DNA of 64,000 nt from Calamus simplicifolius (Eukaryota; Streptophyta; Magnoliopsida; Arecales; Arecaceae), in NCBI GenBank assembly GCA_900491605.1, contig UESW01005008.1:186001-250000 (forward strand), in the 5' to 3' direction. Made by a program: the position numbers and the translations under genes. Positions 21,264 through 33,562 of this stretch are shown here, in pieces. Under the pieces are notes generated by a model. The model saw only the letters and a program-made list of their open reading frames with translations. It ran no database searches and was not told the origin of the DNA. The first letter of the stretch is position 1; each line of letters opens with the position of its first letter.

Positions 21264-24200
21264 TTAGCCCAGATAGATCCGAGTACAAAATATGCTGCAA
21301 TAAAGAAGGACAGGGGTCATCCGGCTTCCATATCCACGATCCAACATGTTGAGCCACTGAAGTAGCCACCCAGTCCACCGCCGAATTGGCTTTACGATAA
21401 ATATGACGGATCTGGGCACAGTCAATCTCCCGCAGGATAGTCCAAATATCCGTAAGAATCGGATTCGTAGGGCCAAGAGGGCAATTCTCTTTCTACAGCC
21501 AAGAGATGACCGACATGGAATCACCCTCAATCAAAAGCCTCTTAGCATAAAGAGTCCAAGCAGCATAAGAGATACCTGTCCGAACTGCATAAAGCTCGGA
21601 CATAGGGACAGAGGAGTCAAGAGTACCAAAACCTCCAGTAGCCAACAAGTCACCATGATGACCACGGATGATAAAAGCATAACCAGCAGCTCTACCACGG
21701 ACACTCCCATCAAAGTTGATTTTGATGAACTTTGGAGGGGGGGCTCCCAGGAGATGAAAATCATATGCCGGTTCGCTGCCGAAGCAGCAGGGGATCCCCA
21801 GAGGCCAGAGGCGACAGAACCAACATGGGCACAATCTGCCACCAAAGATCTAATCTTCCTCACAATCCTGAGAGCAGAAATGGAATCATCTGTGAAAATA
21901 AGCTGGTTCCTCGACAGCCAAATCTGATAAGCCATGGCAGCACAAAGACCATTCTTCTACTGAGAATTCCTATGGAGATCAAGAAGGAAAGAGGATCGAG
22001 GGGAGCCCAAGACATCCAGCCTATCGGAATAACCCACCAAATGCCATATCCATCTAGCTCTAGGGCAGATAAAGATAGCATGCTCTGTAGACTCCTCCTT
22101 CAGCCTACACAAGGGACAAATTGGCTGGATAGCCAGACCCCTCTGAGAGAGAAGGACACAGGTTGGAAGACAATTCCACAGAAGCTTCCAAATAATAAGC
22201 TGAATCCTGGGAAGAGTGAGGAGCTTCCAAATCCATGCCGCATCCTCCGATCGCTGGGACACAGGTCTAAAAATCTTCATCAAATCCCTGATAGGAGCCC
22301 TGGAGAGACAGGACCTCTGCCAGAGTCTAGAGTCAGATAAACGGCCAAGAGTAAGAGTCATGGAGAGGATCTGCCTAGAAAGCTCCACTCCAAAGAATTG
22401 GGTCACCGAGGGGATATGCCAAGCAGGGGGATCTAATGAAATCAAATCCTTGACCCTTAAGCTGGAAGGGGCCTCAATACTAATAAACGAGGGCCACCGA
22501 GAGAGAGGAAGCTCAGATATCCAGGTATCCAGACTAACATCAATCGATGAACCATCTCCGATCATCTAAGTGATCTTACCCAGAATAGCCTAGCCAAACC
22601 GACAAACTTCCCTCCAAAAAGAGGAACATCCCCGATGAGGACAGATGTGCAAGGCAGACGTCCAGTCACCATATCTAGCATGCATCAGAGTGCTCCAGAG
22701 ATAATGCGGCTCCAGAAGGAATCTCGATGCATGTCTGGCAAGAAGGACATCCCTTCTAACAATCAAAGACTGAATCCCGAGACCACCTTCTTGGATAGGC
22801 ATACAAACCGTGTCCCAGGATAAAAGATGAATACCATGACCTTCTTGCATAGATGCCCATAGAAAATCTCTAAAGCATATCTCAATCCTCTTGAGGCAAG
22901 TAATTTCGACATAAGGTACGGAAGAGAGGAAAGAACCGAGCGTATAATGATGACCCTAGCCATCATCGATAGGCCAGTGACCTGCCACCCCTCAATCCGC
23001 TGATGAACCCTCCTCTCCAGCTCATAATAGTCAGAGCACCGGTGACGTCTCCCCGTTATAAGGATTTTCAAATACATAAACCTGTCAGTCTGAGTAGTGA
23101 TATCCGATAGATTAATAATAGCATCCCTAGTGGTCCTAGAGGTCTTCGGGCTGAAACATATAGAAGACTTAATAAAGTTAACCTTCTGTCTCGAAGCCTG
23201 ACAATAGCGCTGAATGATAGAATAGAATGTAGTCGCATTATCAATGGAAGCCTGACCCAGGAGAATACAATCATCAGCGAAAAGAAGATGATAGACCAAA
23301 GGACCCTCTGATCCAGCCCTAAATGGAACAATCTAGCTATCTAGCTGAGCCTGATGGAAAGCACGTGAAAGATCATCCATAGCCAGAATAAACATCAAAG
23401 GGGATAAAGGGCATCCCTACCGAAGCCCAACAGTGGAGTGAAAGAACTCAGTCGGACTCCCATTGATGATCAGAGAAAATAAGGCTTCTGTATGCAAGCC
23501 ATAATCCACTCAATAAACAGCCCATCAAATCCAAACTCCTTAAGAGAGCGGTGCAAGAAGGTCCAACTCAGTCTATTATAAGCTCTCTCCAAATCCAGCT
23601 TAACAGCCATAAGACAACGACTAGCCGGAGCTCTCTGGAGATCATGCATAAACTCCTAGGCAATAAGGATGTTATCCGAAATAGAACGCCCTCTAATAAA
23701 TGCCCCCTGTTCAGTAGAAATGAGGCGAGGAATCACTGAACTGAGACGCCGAGCTAAAAGGTGAGCATAGACCTTATACAAAGTAGTGCAAAGACTTATA
23801 GGCCGAAAGTGCTGCGGTAGGGACGCATCCAAGTGCATGGGCACCAAAGTAATAAAGGTCTGATTCCATTCGACAGGAATGTGTTTAGATTGGAAAACTG
23901 TCTGAATTGCTTGAACCACCTCTTGCCCAACAATATCCCAATAGTGACGGTAGAAGAAAGGCGGGAAACCATCAGGCCCAGGGGCCTTATCCAGACCCAG
24001 CTCCCAAAGGGCCTCCCTAATCTCATCCACTGTAATAGACCTGACAAGCAAGAAGTTATCCTAGGAAGAAACCTTCCTAGAGTCAGGAACCTAAACAACT
24101 GGGGCCCCATCACTAGTGGATTCCACCCATCTAGACTAGAAGAAGTGAAGAAGAAGATCCCTGATAGAATGCATATCCTCCTGGCTATAGAAGTTATCCT

Positions 24201-25488
24201 AGGAAGAAACCTTCCTAGAGTCAGGAACCTAAACAACTGGGGCCCCATCACTAGTGGATTCCACCCATCTAGACTAGAAGAAGTGAAGAAGAAGATCCCT
24301 GATAGAATGCATATCCTCCTGGCTATGCCCCTCATCATCAACTAACATTCGAATCCTATTAGCAACACACCGCTTCAGGGTTGCCTGATGGAAGAATCTG
24401 GTATTACGGTCCCCATCACAAATCCACTGAAACCTGGACCTCTGCCACCAATACACATCCTGCTGCCGAAGGAGAGAGTGATGACGAGCAAGATTTTCCC
24501 GAAGAGAAGAGAGGTCCGAGTCCACCAGAAAACCATCCTGATCTTCCTTAGTCTGCAAGACCCTAATATCATTTTCAACCTGTTCGACTTGTTTGACAAT
24601 ATCCCCCAACTCTGTCCTGTTCCATCTGGATAGTTTGTGTCTGGCCATCTTAAGACGGCGAGATAAGCGATAAACAACATTGCCCCTGACTGGAAGATGC
24701 CAGATCTAAGAAATGATAGTACGAGCAGTAGAGTGGGCTGACCAAAATTGCTCAAATCTAAACTGCTTACACTATTGCTGATCAACTTCCATAGATATCA
24801 AAATAGAGCAATGGTCAGAAGCAATCCGAGGAAGGTGAGTGACAGTAACCGCAGGGTGCATATGAAGCCACTAAACTGTAGCCAATGCTCTGTCCAATCT
24901 CTCCCAAACCCGAGCAGACCCCTGATAATTATTGCACCAGGTAAATTGGGGTCCGGAATACCCCAGATCCAGCAAGCCGGAAGAAGCAATGAAGTTTCTA
25001 AATTTATTGATATTAGCAGAGCCAGTAACCTGTCTGCCCCCTCATTTTTCATTAGCCTCAGTGATATAGTTGAAATCCCTAACAATAATAGAAGGAAGAC
25101 CTTGAGCAAGGAGGGAATGCAGTTCAGACCAAAGAAACATTCTCTCCCGATAGTCTGTACTGGCGTAGACAACCGATAGGAGCCAGGGGTCAGAAATACC
25201 TTCAGAGACAACAAGGCCAATCTGCTGATTGCATTGATGAAAAGCATCAATTTGAACAGCAAAGACATGCCAAATAGCCAAAATTCCACCCGACAGACCG
25301 TCAGCCTCTACCGCATAAGAGGACCACGAACGGGCAATATGCCTACGAAACCTGGCTAGACTAACACCCGACAACCTAGTTTTCAAAAGGACACATATAT
25401 CAAAATGATATAACTGTAACAATCTACTAAAAGAGGATCGAAATGAAGACTTTCGAGCTCCTCTCACATTCCAAATTAAAATCTTCAT
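21264..25488 (-). pseudogene. LINE ORF2: endonuclease, reverse transcriptase, RNase H
   Basis: Read from 25488. The AP-type endonuclease starts MKILIWNVRGARKSSF. RT comes next (ALWELGLDKAPGPDGFPPFF, RPISLCTTLYKVYAHLLARR, EQGAFIRGRSISDNI at 23656-24051; catalytic FADDCILL near 23270-23281). A zinc-binding RT-associated region follows (PICPLCRLKEESTEHAIFIC, about 22100). The plant-type RNase H is at 21493-21834 (KINFDGSVRG, ELYAVRTGISYA, IEGDSMSVI). Two endonuclease residues look changed: the usual ETR is KTR, and GDFN is RDFN. A perfect 138-bp tandem duplication lies at 24051-24326. Confidence 0.9.
24051..24326. repeat. Exact 138-bp tandem duplication inside LINE ORF2
   Basis: 24051-24188 is repeated without visible change at 24189-24326. 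The length is a multiple of three. It lies in the spacer between endonuclease and RT. Confidence 0.93.
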
Positions 25489-26156
25489 TTACAAACTGGG
25501 GGAAACTAGCACCCCTCCCTGGTCCTCCAACATAATACTATCAGTAAGACCCCCTTTCATCAGGATGCCTTCCTCAAACATCTGTAATGAACAGGCTTGC
25601 GGACCTTCCGAATCAAAGCCAGGCTTATCAATCTGGGAAGTCTGCGCCGAGGACAAGGAATCTGAACCCAAGCCCATAGTATTAGCAGCATCAATCCCCA
25701 CAGGTGACACAACAGCCTTATCTAAGAGTGACATCGCCAGCACCTAGCCACCTTCCTTGCGGCAAGGGGAGAGAGTGAACCGATCTGAAGACAAGATTTC
25801 CCCCCCCCCCAATCTTAGACAATCTTGACCCCTTCCCCTTTACTGAATTGGAAAAAGACCTAGGAGACAGAGAAACCTTCGATCTAGCTCGCTTCATGGG
25901 CCTAAGAAAAGCACCCCTACAATCCAATTGGCCATATGCACCCGAGTTCAGACCAAGGGTTGCAAAAGGATTTTTGGACACAACTGAATTATTCAGACTA
26001 AGCTCTCGGGTTCCAGCCTCCTTAGTTAGTAATAGATCCTGCTTCAGTGCCTTAGAAACGGCACACTCCTCCTGAACCGGCACACCCTCCGTGCCAGGAG
26101 ACCCCAGTCCCGAATTCATTCTAGAAAAGATTGACTCGTCCGCAGGAGCGATCACC
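25489..26156 (-). pseudogene. LINE ORF1, C-terminal part
   Basis: Minus-strand reading from the Sirevirus D junction to the end of ORF1, low in recognisable motifs, with a C10 run near 25801-25810. It joins, across Sirevirus D, with the N-terminal part at 46044-47024. The C-terminal regions of plant L1 ORF1 proteins are poorly conserved, so identity rests on position between the ORF1 N-part and ORF2. Confidence 0.7.
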
Positions 26157-26161
26157 ACCAC
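26157..26161. repeat. Target-site duplication of Sirevirus D, left copy
   Basis: ACCAC lies directly before TGTTGCCC. The right copy at 46039-46043 is ACCAT (4 of 5 identical). Confidence 0.7.
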
Positions 26162-27526
26162 TGTTGCCCAGATGTAGCAACCCAAGAGGGGGTGAATTGG
26201 ATTATTAAAAAATTAATTACTATGCAAGTAAGTGCTTAAACCCTAATTTAGATTTGCAGCGGTGTAGTGGAGTGCACAAAATATTAACAATAGAGAGATA
26301 AACAACCACAAACACATAGAAGTTTATAGTGGTTCGGTGCCAAACTCAGCACCTACATCAACTTCCCAAAACCTTTGAGAATTCCACTAATCGTATCACA
26401 ACAATTACAACCTCTAGCCGAACCTGGCTAGCCCTCTTGTTTATACGGCACAAGGCAGCAAAAAACCCTAGCCAAACTAGGCTAGTTCTCTTGTTTATAC
26501 GGCACAAGGAAGCCTAAAATCCCTAGCCAAACCTAGGCTAGTCCTCTTGTTTTACGGTACAAGGAAGCCAACAACAAACAAGGGTTAACACTAACCCTTT
26601 AACAAAATAATCAGAGAATGAAGAACAGAAGCTCTAACAATGAGCAAATATTCAGAGTATACTTCACAACTTTTGAAACAATAATTTTAGCTATAAATGA
26701 GAGAAGTCGAAGTAGCTGAAGCCTTGATTGCTTTGTAAAACTTCAATGATCCGGACAACTTTTTGTAGTAATGAATGAACTTGAATGCACAACAACTCCT
26801 TTATCAACCACTCAACAATATATAGTAAATGCTCTTTTCTTGTATTTCTTCCTCTTAAAAATCTCTTTTCCAAAAATCATAATAGTGTGCTTCAAATCAC
26901 AGCTATTTATAATGATCCAACAAAAAAAGATATCCATTAGACACATTAGGAATAAATGGAAATAAAAATGGAAAAAAAATATAACCGTTGTAAGATGTTT
27001 CCCTTAAGCATTGAATGCAGATCTCCATTTGAGGAAGGAAGAACCCTGAAACCATTCAAAAAATCAAAAGTTAAATGTACCTAAAAATAGCAATGGAGAG
27101 AGACTAAGAGAGAAAGAACAAACTCAAGAACTTAGGCGGTAGTTGGCTGGAGATAACTTCAGGCAGCTGAAGTCAAGAATACATTCGGCTAAGAGATAAG
27201 CAGAAAACCCCAGCTAGCTAGTCAGCTAGCTCACAAGAGAGGCCACAGCAGAAAAAAGGCGTCCAAAGGCAGCTCCTTAGGCAACTAAAATGGTTGCTAG
27301 TTAGCTTCCCAGCTAACTAACAACAAAAGTAAACGCCCAGGAGAAAAAAGTGCAAGGCTCTTAGTTAGCTCAGCAGCTAACTAAGCAAAAGATAGTTAGT
27401 TCTTCAGCTAACTAACAGGCAAAAGAAAATGGCAGATAGAACAATTCATGCTTTGGTAGTTAGCTCCCCAGCTAACTAGAAATTGAAGGCTCACGGCTGC
27501 AGGAGTTACAGGTGAAGGGGAGTTAG
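26162..27526 (-). repeat. 3' LTR of Sirevirus D, left piece
   Basis: Aligned with 43899-45250 of the 5' LTR. It contains the minisatellite-like block (about 26410-26580), a TATAAATAG box on the minus strand (26903-26911) and the start of the hairpin array (27205 onward). It is cut at 27526 by chromovirus E. Confidence 0.9.
27522..27526. repeat. Target-site duplication of chromovirus E, left copy
   Basis: GTTAG. The right copy at 36005-36009 is GCTAG. The uninterrupted site is visible in the 5' LTR of D near 45246-45262 (GGAGTTAGCTCAATAG), which confirms the insertion point. Confidence 0.88.
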
Positions 27527-27741
27527 TGATGGGGACATCAGCAAGAAGAAAAGGTTGCAGACTGATACTCTTTGGTTTTGTAGTTAATCTACTTTCTGCA
27601 GGTTCCACTTACTCGAGCCAAGAGTTTCAATTTCTCAAGTGGCAACTCATGCTGCAAAATTTCAACTTCTGCCAAGTCTCAAAGTATCGACACTTCTGCC
27701 TTGAGTCAACACTGCTATCAAGACATCAAGTCTTCTCTTTG

Positions 27742-27853
27742 GAAGTCAAATCTTGGAGGACACATAGAGGTATCTGATGATGACACATGGCAACTTAGAA
27801 GTCAAATCTTGGAGGACACATGGAGGTATCTGATGATGACACATGGCAAACTA
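27742..27853. repeat. 56-bp tandem repeat in chromovirus E 5' LTR
   Basis: GAAGTCAAATCTTGGAGGAC starts at 27742 and again at 27798; the two units are nearly identical. It is present in the same form in the 3' LTR at 34963 and 35019. It sits in U3, about 130-240 bases upstream of the TATA box. Confidence 0.92.
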
Positions 27854-27984
27854 AGGAGGTGCCACATGGAAGCTGGTGCAACCAAATTTGTTAGGGATTG
27901 ATTGTAATTAGTTAGCTATATCATAACTAATCCTTAGATTGTTATGATCTTTTAGTTTTTTGGGCTGAAATTTTTGGAAGTCCT

Positions 27985-28004
27985 TTGGCCTATAAATAGG
28001 CCAA
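27985..28004 (+). promoter_or_regulatory. TATA box of chromovirus E 5' LTR
   Basis: TTGGCCTATAAATAGGCCAA: a TATAAATA box whose flanks form a 20-bp palindrome broken only at the centre. The same sequence is in the 3' LTR at 35206-35225. It is the likely start-site element for genomic RNA. Confidence 0.8.
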
Positions 28005-28782
28005 GCTTTTCCTCTTGTAGATATGAAGTTTGAGAAATAAAATCAAGTTTATTTGATTTCTTTTGCCAAGTGCCTTGTTCATCTTTGAGTATGAAGAGGG
28101 TGAGATGCTCTTAGTTTGAGTTGAGGCTCGTGTTTCCCTAGTCTTAGATCTAGGTCACTCCTTGAGGGAAGGGTGAGAGGCCCAATTTGCTACTCTAAAC
28201 CATTCTACCAAGGTTCCATAATAGTTTCAGGAAGAAGGACAAGTGCTACCCAAGTCTCAGCAAAATTTTTCAAATCCTTCCTTTCCTTGTTCGATTTTTT
28301 TTATTTCCTTCAATTCCTTTGCCTCCACGGTCTTACTTCTGATCACTTGCAGGTTCTCTTGAGGATGTTAGAGTTGAGGATGATGGCTCCACGTCAAGGA
28401 TCAAGTGCCAAGGTGAGTTCTTAAGTAAGGAGTGTAGATCTTGTCAACCAACCTCAATTCTTTGAGTGTTGAGTGCATCCCTTCCACTTTAAGATCTTAC
28501 TTCATTGTTGAAAAAAAAAAAAACCTCTTGGTCCTTTAGATCTGAAGTTTTAAAGGTGGCTTAACTTAGTTTGAAGGTTTCCATACCTTTAGATCCTAAT
28601 CTTTTTATTTCTTTGAAAGAAGCTTGCACAAGGGTGTTTAGATTTCTGCTTCGGTTTGATGTTCTTCATTTCTCCCATGCATGAATTCAGCCATAGCTTG
28701 GGCTCAAATGTTCATTAAGGGTGGTAATCACTTAGAACACATCACCATCCCTCATTCCACCAATTTTTTTCATGCCCCATCA

Positions 28783-30055
28783 GCTTTGGTATCAGAGCTT
28801 TGGTCTCTAAGTTAAGCTTGTAAGTTGCTAGAATTTCTGTTCTAGTTTTAGTCCGAGATTTCCATGAATTTTTTGTAATTTTTTAAGGGTTAAAAAATAA
28901 ATAAAATTCATTTGCTGCACTTTAGGACTTTAGGTTCCAAAATATAAAAAAAAATATATTTTAGAGTTTTGGAATAAAAAAATTCGAGTTCTTAGGTTGT
29001 TTTCTGGAAGACTATTTTGGTTCCCTCCATTAAATTTGATTTTAAAAAAATAATTTTTTTAAATTTGAGATCTGAGATTTAGACTTCAAATTCTGTTATT
29101 TTCCACTTAAAGTTTGAATTTAGAGGGGTTTTTAAATTTAAAATTTAAATTTTGAAATAGGTAGTAGAGAGTTTGTTAAGCTGCTAGAATCTTCTAGCAA
29201 CTACTATCATAACAACTTCCTCAACCAAATTAAAAAAAAAATTGAATTCAAATTTCAAAATCTAGGATTTTCACTCTGAGATCTAACTAATTCAATTTTC
29301 ATTTTTAATTTTTGAAAATTTAAAACTTTAAATTTCAAATTTTCAAAACCGGGTTAGTTGAAGGTTAGTTAGAAGCTGCAAATTTTATTTAACCACTTTT
29401 ACCTCCAAGAATGAAATTTTAATCTAAATTTTAAAATTTTTAAAAAAATTAGCTTCTGAAATCTAGACTTCAAGATTTGAATTTCTCAATTTAAGTTTGC
29501 ATTTGCTGAATTTTAAAATTAGATTAAATTTTACTTAATTGTACTAAGTCTAGTCGATTGTGCTAGTTAATTGCTGAAATTGTGTGCATCCATATATACA
29601 TAAACCATCTTAAGGGCATTCAATATAACATAAGGGGAGGAGTTAATAACCTTTCCTTAGCCCACAACAACCATCCTCATTATGCATTGACCTAAGCCTT
29701 AATTAAAATCAAGTATGCACCTAAATTAAGGACACCAACAAGTCGGGTTCAAGTGCAAGAGGAGACAAAGCACTATTTGAGTTTGTAATTATTCTTAGAA
29801 ACTGGTGTCTAAGACTAGAGGTCTAATGGCAAATGCCTTAAGCGGACTTGCGGTTCTTTAATTGGGTCCTTGCGAAAGCAAGGGGGGCCTCCCGCATTCC
29901 CACCTCTTACCTGGCCAGTGACAAAGGTAATTGCATCCTTAACTAGTACCTAGTCAAGTCTTGTATTTTGAACTTCTAGGTTTAGGAGCCCTAGAAGCTA
30001 GGTTTGTACTTCTTGTTTTATAGGTCAAAAGTTCTATCTTTCTTGGTTTGTACCT
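28783..30055 (+). other. Chromovirus E primer site and leader
   Basis: TGGTATCAGAGC at 28787-28798 is the tRNA-Met primer site, four bases inside the LTR. The remaining ~1.25 kb leader is AT-rich with no open frame of note before the gag start at 30056. Confidence 0.85.
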
Positions 30056-33000
30056 ATGGATCCTAATCTTGAACTCTTTATGAGGACCCTGACTGAAAAG
30101 TTAGACACTGTAACTGAGCAATTAGGGCAAATCAACAAAGAATTAGGTCAAGTAAAAGATAGAGTTGAGACCCTTGAAGAGCCTCAAAGGATCCCCATCG
30201 AACCTGAATCATCTAGGTCAATTCCTCGAGGTCCAAGAGCCCAATATCATGTGCACATCCCTGAATACAATCCAAGGAGACTTGATCCTGATTTCATGGA
30301 AGAAGCCCGTCGAGTCCATCGGCCTGACTTTACTCCTGATCGTATCCCTAGGCGACCTCACCAGGATTACTTAGATCAAGATGAAAGAGCCATGAGGAAC
30401 ATTCGATTAGAGGCTCCTATCTTTGATGGAAGCCTAGACCCTAAAGCTTATGTTGATTGGGAGGGAGAAATGGATCAATATTTTGAATGGTATGAGATGA
30501 CCGAGGAGAGAAAGTATAAGTTTGCCAAACTGAGGTTAGTCCGCCAGGCTAGGTTATACTGGGAGAATATCGGGCGAATGCTTAGGCAAAGAGGAGACAT
30601 GCCCATAACCACTTGGAGAGCTATGAAAATCAAGCTTAGGGAAAAGTATGTCCCTATGTCCTATCACCAAAGACTATTAGATCAGTGGCAAAGATTATAC
30701 CAGGGCAATAAGACTGTGTCTGAATATATTACCAAGTTTGATGAGTTTGCGATGAGGTGTAACATTGATGAATCAGAAGCTGTAACATTGTCTAGGTTTA
30801 GAGCCGGTTTGCGTGAAGAAATTCAAAAGGAATTATTTCTAAGAGAAATCACTGACCTAGACCAAGCCTATCAAATAGCCAGAGATTGTGAAAGGTTTCA
30901 AAGGGGACCGATAGTCAGAAGACCCGAACTAAGTAAGATTAGCACCCCTACTCAGAAACCAGGGTTCAACCAAATGCGACCAAATCACCCCACTCCTACT
31001 ATCCCATCCGGTCAAACGAGTGACAAGGGTAAGGCCCCTGTAGTTCAAAAGAGTAACAACCCGAATGTCCATTGTTTTAAATGTAACAGGAAGGGACACT
31101 ATGCCAACCAATGCCCTGCCCGTTCTCTACACATAGGAGAACTAGCTGAAGAGGACCCTGAAGATACTAAAGAGTTTGAAAAAGAGGTATATGAGGCTGA
31201 ATCCAATCTGATCAATGAATATGATGAAGAGGAAGAAGAGATTGATTATGATGAGACTTTGGGTGTTGTTAGAATTTTGACCCAAACAAAGGAAAAGGAG
31301 GATTGGAGAAGAACTAATATACTCCAAACATTTGTTAAGATAGGGGAGAAGGTTTATAAAATCATTATAGACAATGGGAGTTGTGTGAATGCTATTTCCA
31401 CTAAAGCCATTAAGAATTTAAGCTTGACCCCTGTTCCCCATCCCAATCCATACAAAGTTTCTTGGATAGATTCAACATCCATTCCCATTAAATCCAGATG
31501 TCAAGTTCCCATTCAAATCCAATCCTATCATGAACAAGTCTGGTGCGATGTACTACCCATGGGCGTAAGTAGCATCATTTTGGGTAGACCTTGGTTGTAT
31601 GATCATGATGCAACTTTATATGGTCAATCCAATTCTTGTGCTTTCAACCATCTAGGGAAAAAGCTTATCATTAACTCGACCCCACCTAAGGACAATATCA
31701 AGAAAGGGTCTAGTGATTTGAAAGAGAAGAAACAAGATCTGAATTTGATCAGTGTCAAGGAAATAGAGAAAGAAATCAATGAAGGATCACCTATGTGGAT
31801 TTTGGCACTTAAAGAAAGTCGGAATGAAGATCCTAAGGAACCACCTCAAGAAGTCACAAAGATCTTAGAAGACTTTAAGGATGTATTCCCAGAAGATTTA
31901 CCCAATCACCTGCCCCCACTTAGGGATATTCAACATACAATTGATCTAGTCCCAGGAGCCACCTTGCCTAACCTACCTCACTATAGAATGAATCCTACTG
32001 AGCACGCTGAGCTACAAAGACAAGTTGGAGATCTCCTCCAGAAAAAGTTTATTAGGGAGAGTTTAAGTCCTTGTGCAGTACCTGCCCTACTGACCCCGAA
32101 GAAGGATGGCACTTGGAGAATGTGCATCGATAGTCATGCCATCAACAAAATTACGGTCAAGTATCGATTTCCTATCCCTCGCCTTGATGATATGCTTGAC
32201 ATGATGACCGGAGCCACTATATTTTCCAAGATTGATCTTAAGAGTGGTTATCACCAGGTTAGGATCAAACCTGGAGATGAGTGGAAAACTGCATTCAAAA
32301 CTAAGGATGGTCTTTATGAGTGGTTGGTTATGCCCTTTGGTCTATCAAATGCCCCTAGTACATTTATGAGGATCATGACTCAAGTTTTAAGACCTTTCAT
32401 GGGAAAATTTGTTGTAGTATATTTTGATGACATCCTCATCTATAGTAAGACTAGGGAAGACCATTTAGATCATCTTAGACAAGTCTGTTACACCCTTAGA
32501 AAGGAAAATCTATATGCCAATCTGAAGAAGTGCGAATTCATGACTAACAGAGTAACCTTTCTAGGGTTCATTGTTACTACTAATGGTGTTTCTGCTGATC
32601 CCGAGAAAATTAAGTCCATAGTCGAGTGGCCCGAACCCAAGAACATACATGACGTCCGTAGCTTCCACGGTCTTGCCACCTTCTATAGGAGATTCATCCA
32701 AGGGTTTAGCACCATTGTTGCTCCAATCACGGATTGTCTTAAGAAAGAAAATTTTGAATGGACCAAACAAGCCAATAAAGCCTTCCTTGAGATTAAAGGA
32801 AGAATGACACAAGCACCAATCTTAAGGTTGCCTGACTTCTCTAAAGTTTTTGAGGTTGCTTGTGATGCCTCTGGGATTGGAATTGGTGGAGTTTTAAGTC
32901 AAGAGAACCATCCGGTAGCTTTTTTTAGCGAGAAACTAAATGGCGCAAAGTTGAGATATTCCACCTATGACAAGGAGTTATATGCGGTAGTTCAGGCTTT

Positions 33001-33562
33001 GAAATATTGGAGACATTACTTGTTACCGCAGGAGTTTGTTCTATTTTCCGATCATGAAGCCCTCCGATTCCTTAGCTCCCAAAAGAAGTTAAACCCTAGG
33101 CATGGAAAATGGGTAGAGTACATCCAAGCTTACACCTTTGTTCTAAAACACCGTGCTGGTTCTGACAATAAGGTTGCCGATGCTTTAAGTCGACGTTCTA
33201 TGCTCTTGACGTCCGTAAGTACTGAAGTCACAGGATTTGATAAGTTGAAGGAAGAGTATAAAAGTTGCCCTGACTTTAGTGAGATTTTTGAATCTGTCAG
33301 TCTAAGGCCTTCTAGAGAATACAAAGACTTTACTCTTCATGATGGGTTCCTTTTTAAAGGAGATAAGTTGTGTATTCCCCGAACCTCAATTAGGGAATTC
33401 TTGATTTGGGAAATCCATGCCGGAGGTTTAGCGGGCCATTTCGGAAGGAATAAAACTATTCTAGCTTTGGAGGAACAATTCTTTTGGCCCAGCTTAAAAC
33501 GAAATGTTGCCCAAGTCGTAGCCCAGTGTAGGACATGTGCTGTTGCTAAAATGCAAAAATAA
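30056..33562 (+). pseudogene. Chromovirus E gag-pol, first 1,168 residues
   Basis: Polyprotein start MDPNLELFMRTL, with a coiled-coil N-terminus (residues ~10-45). The gag core spans ~110-300 (FDGSLDPKAYVDWEGEMDQY) and the CCHC knuckle is at C340 (CFKCNRKGHYANQC). The protease site is at D439, reading DNG where DSG or DTG is usual. RT follows, with catalytic YFDD at residues 789-792. RNase H (FEVACDASGIGIGGVLS, FSDHEALRFL) comes next, then the integrase zinc region (HAGGLAGHFG, CRTCAVAK). The frame ends at an in-frame TAA and continues in the same frame at 33563. It makes all replication enzymes of the element. Confidence 0.95.

Larger units (their letters stand above)
27527..28782 (+). repeat. 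5' LTR of chromovirus E (1,256 bp)
   Basis: Starts TGATGGGGACATC and ends GCCCCATCA. It carries a 56-bp tandem repeat (27742-27853), a TATA box inside a near-perfect palindrome (27985-28004) and a following AATAAA near 28036. Confidence 0.94.

Noticed and set aside
21403..22340. Plus-strand open frames of 174 and 202 residues
   Set aside because: Shadows of LINE ORF2 on the minus strand, which has clear RNase H and zinc-region motifs.
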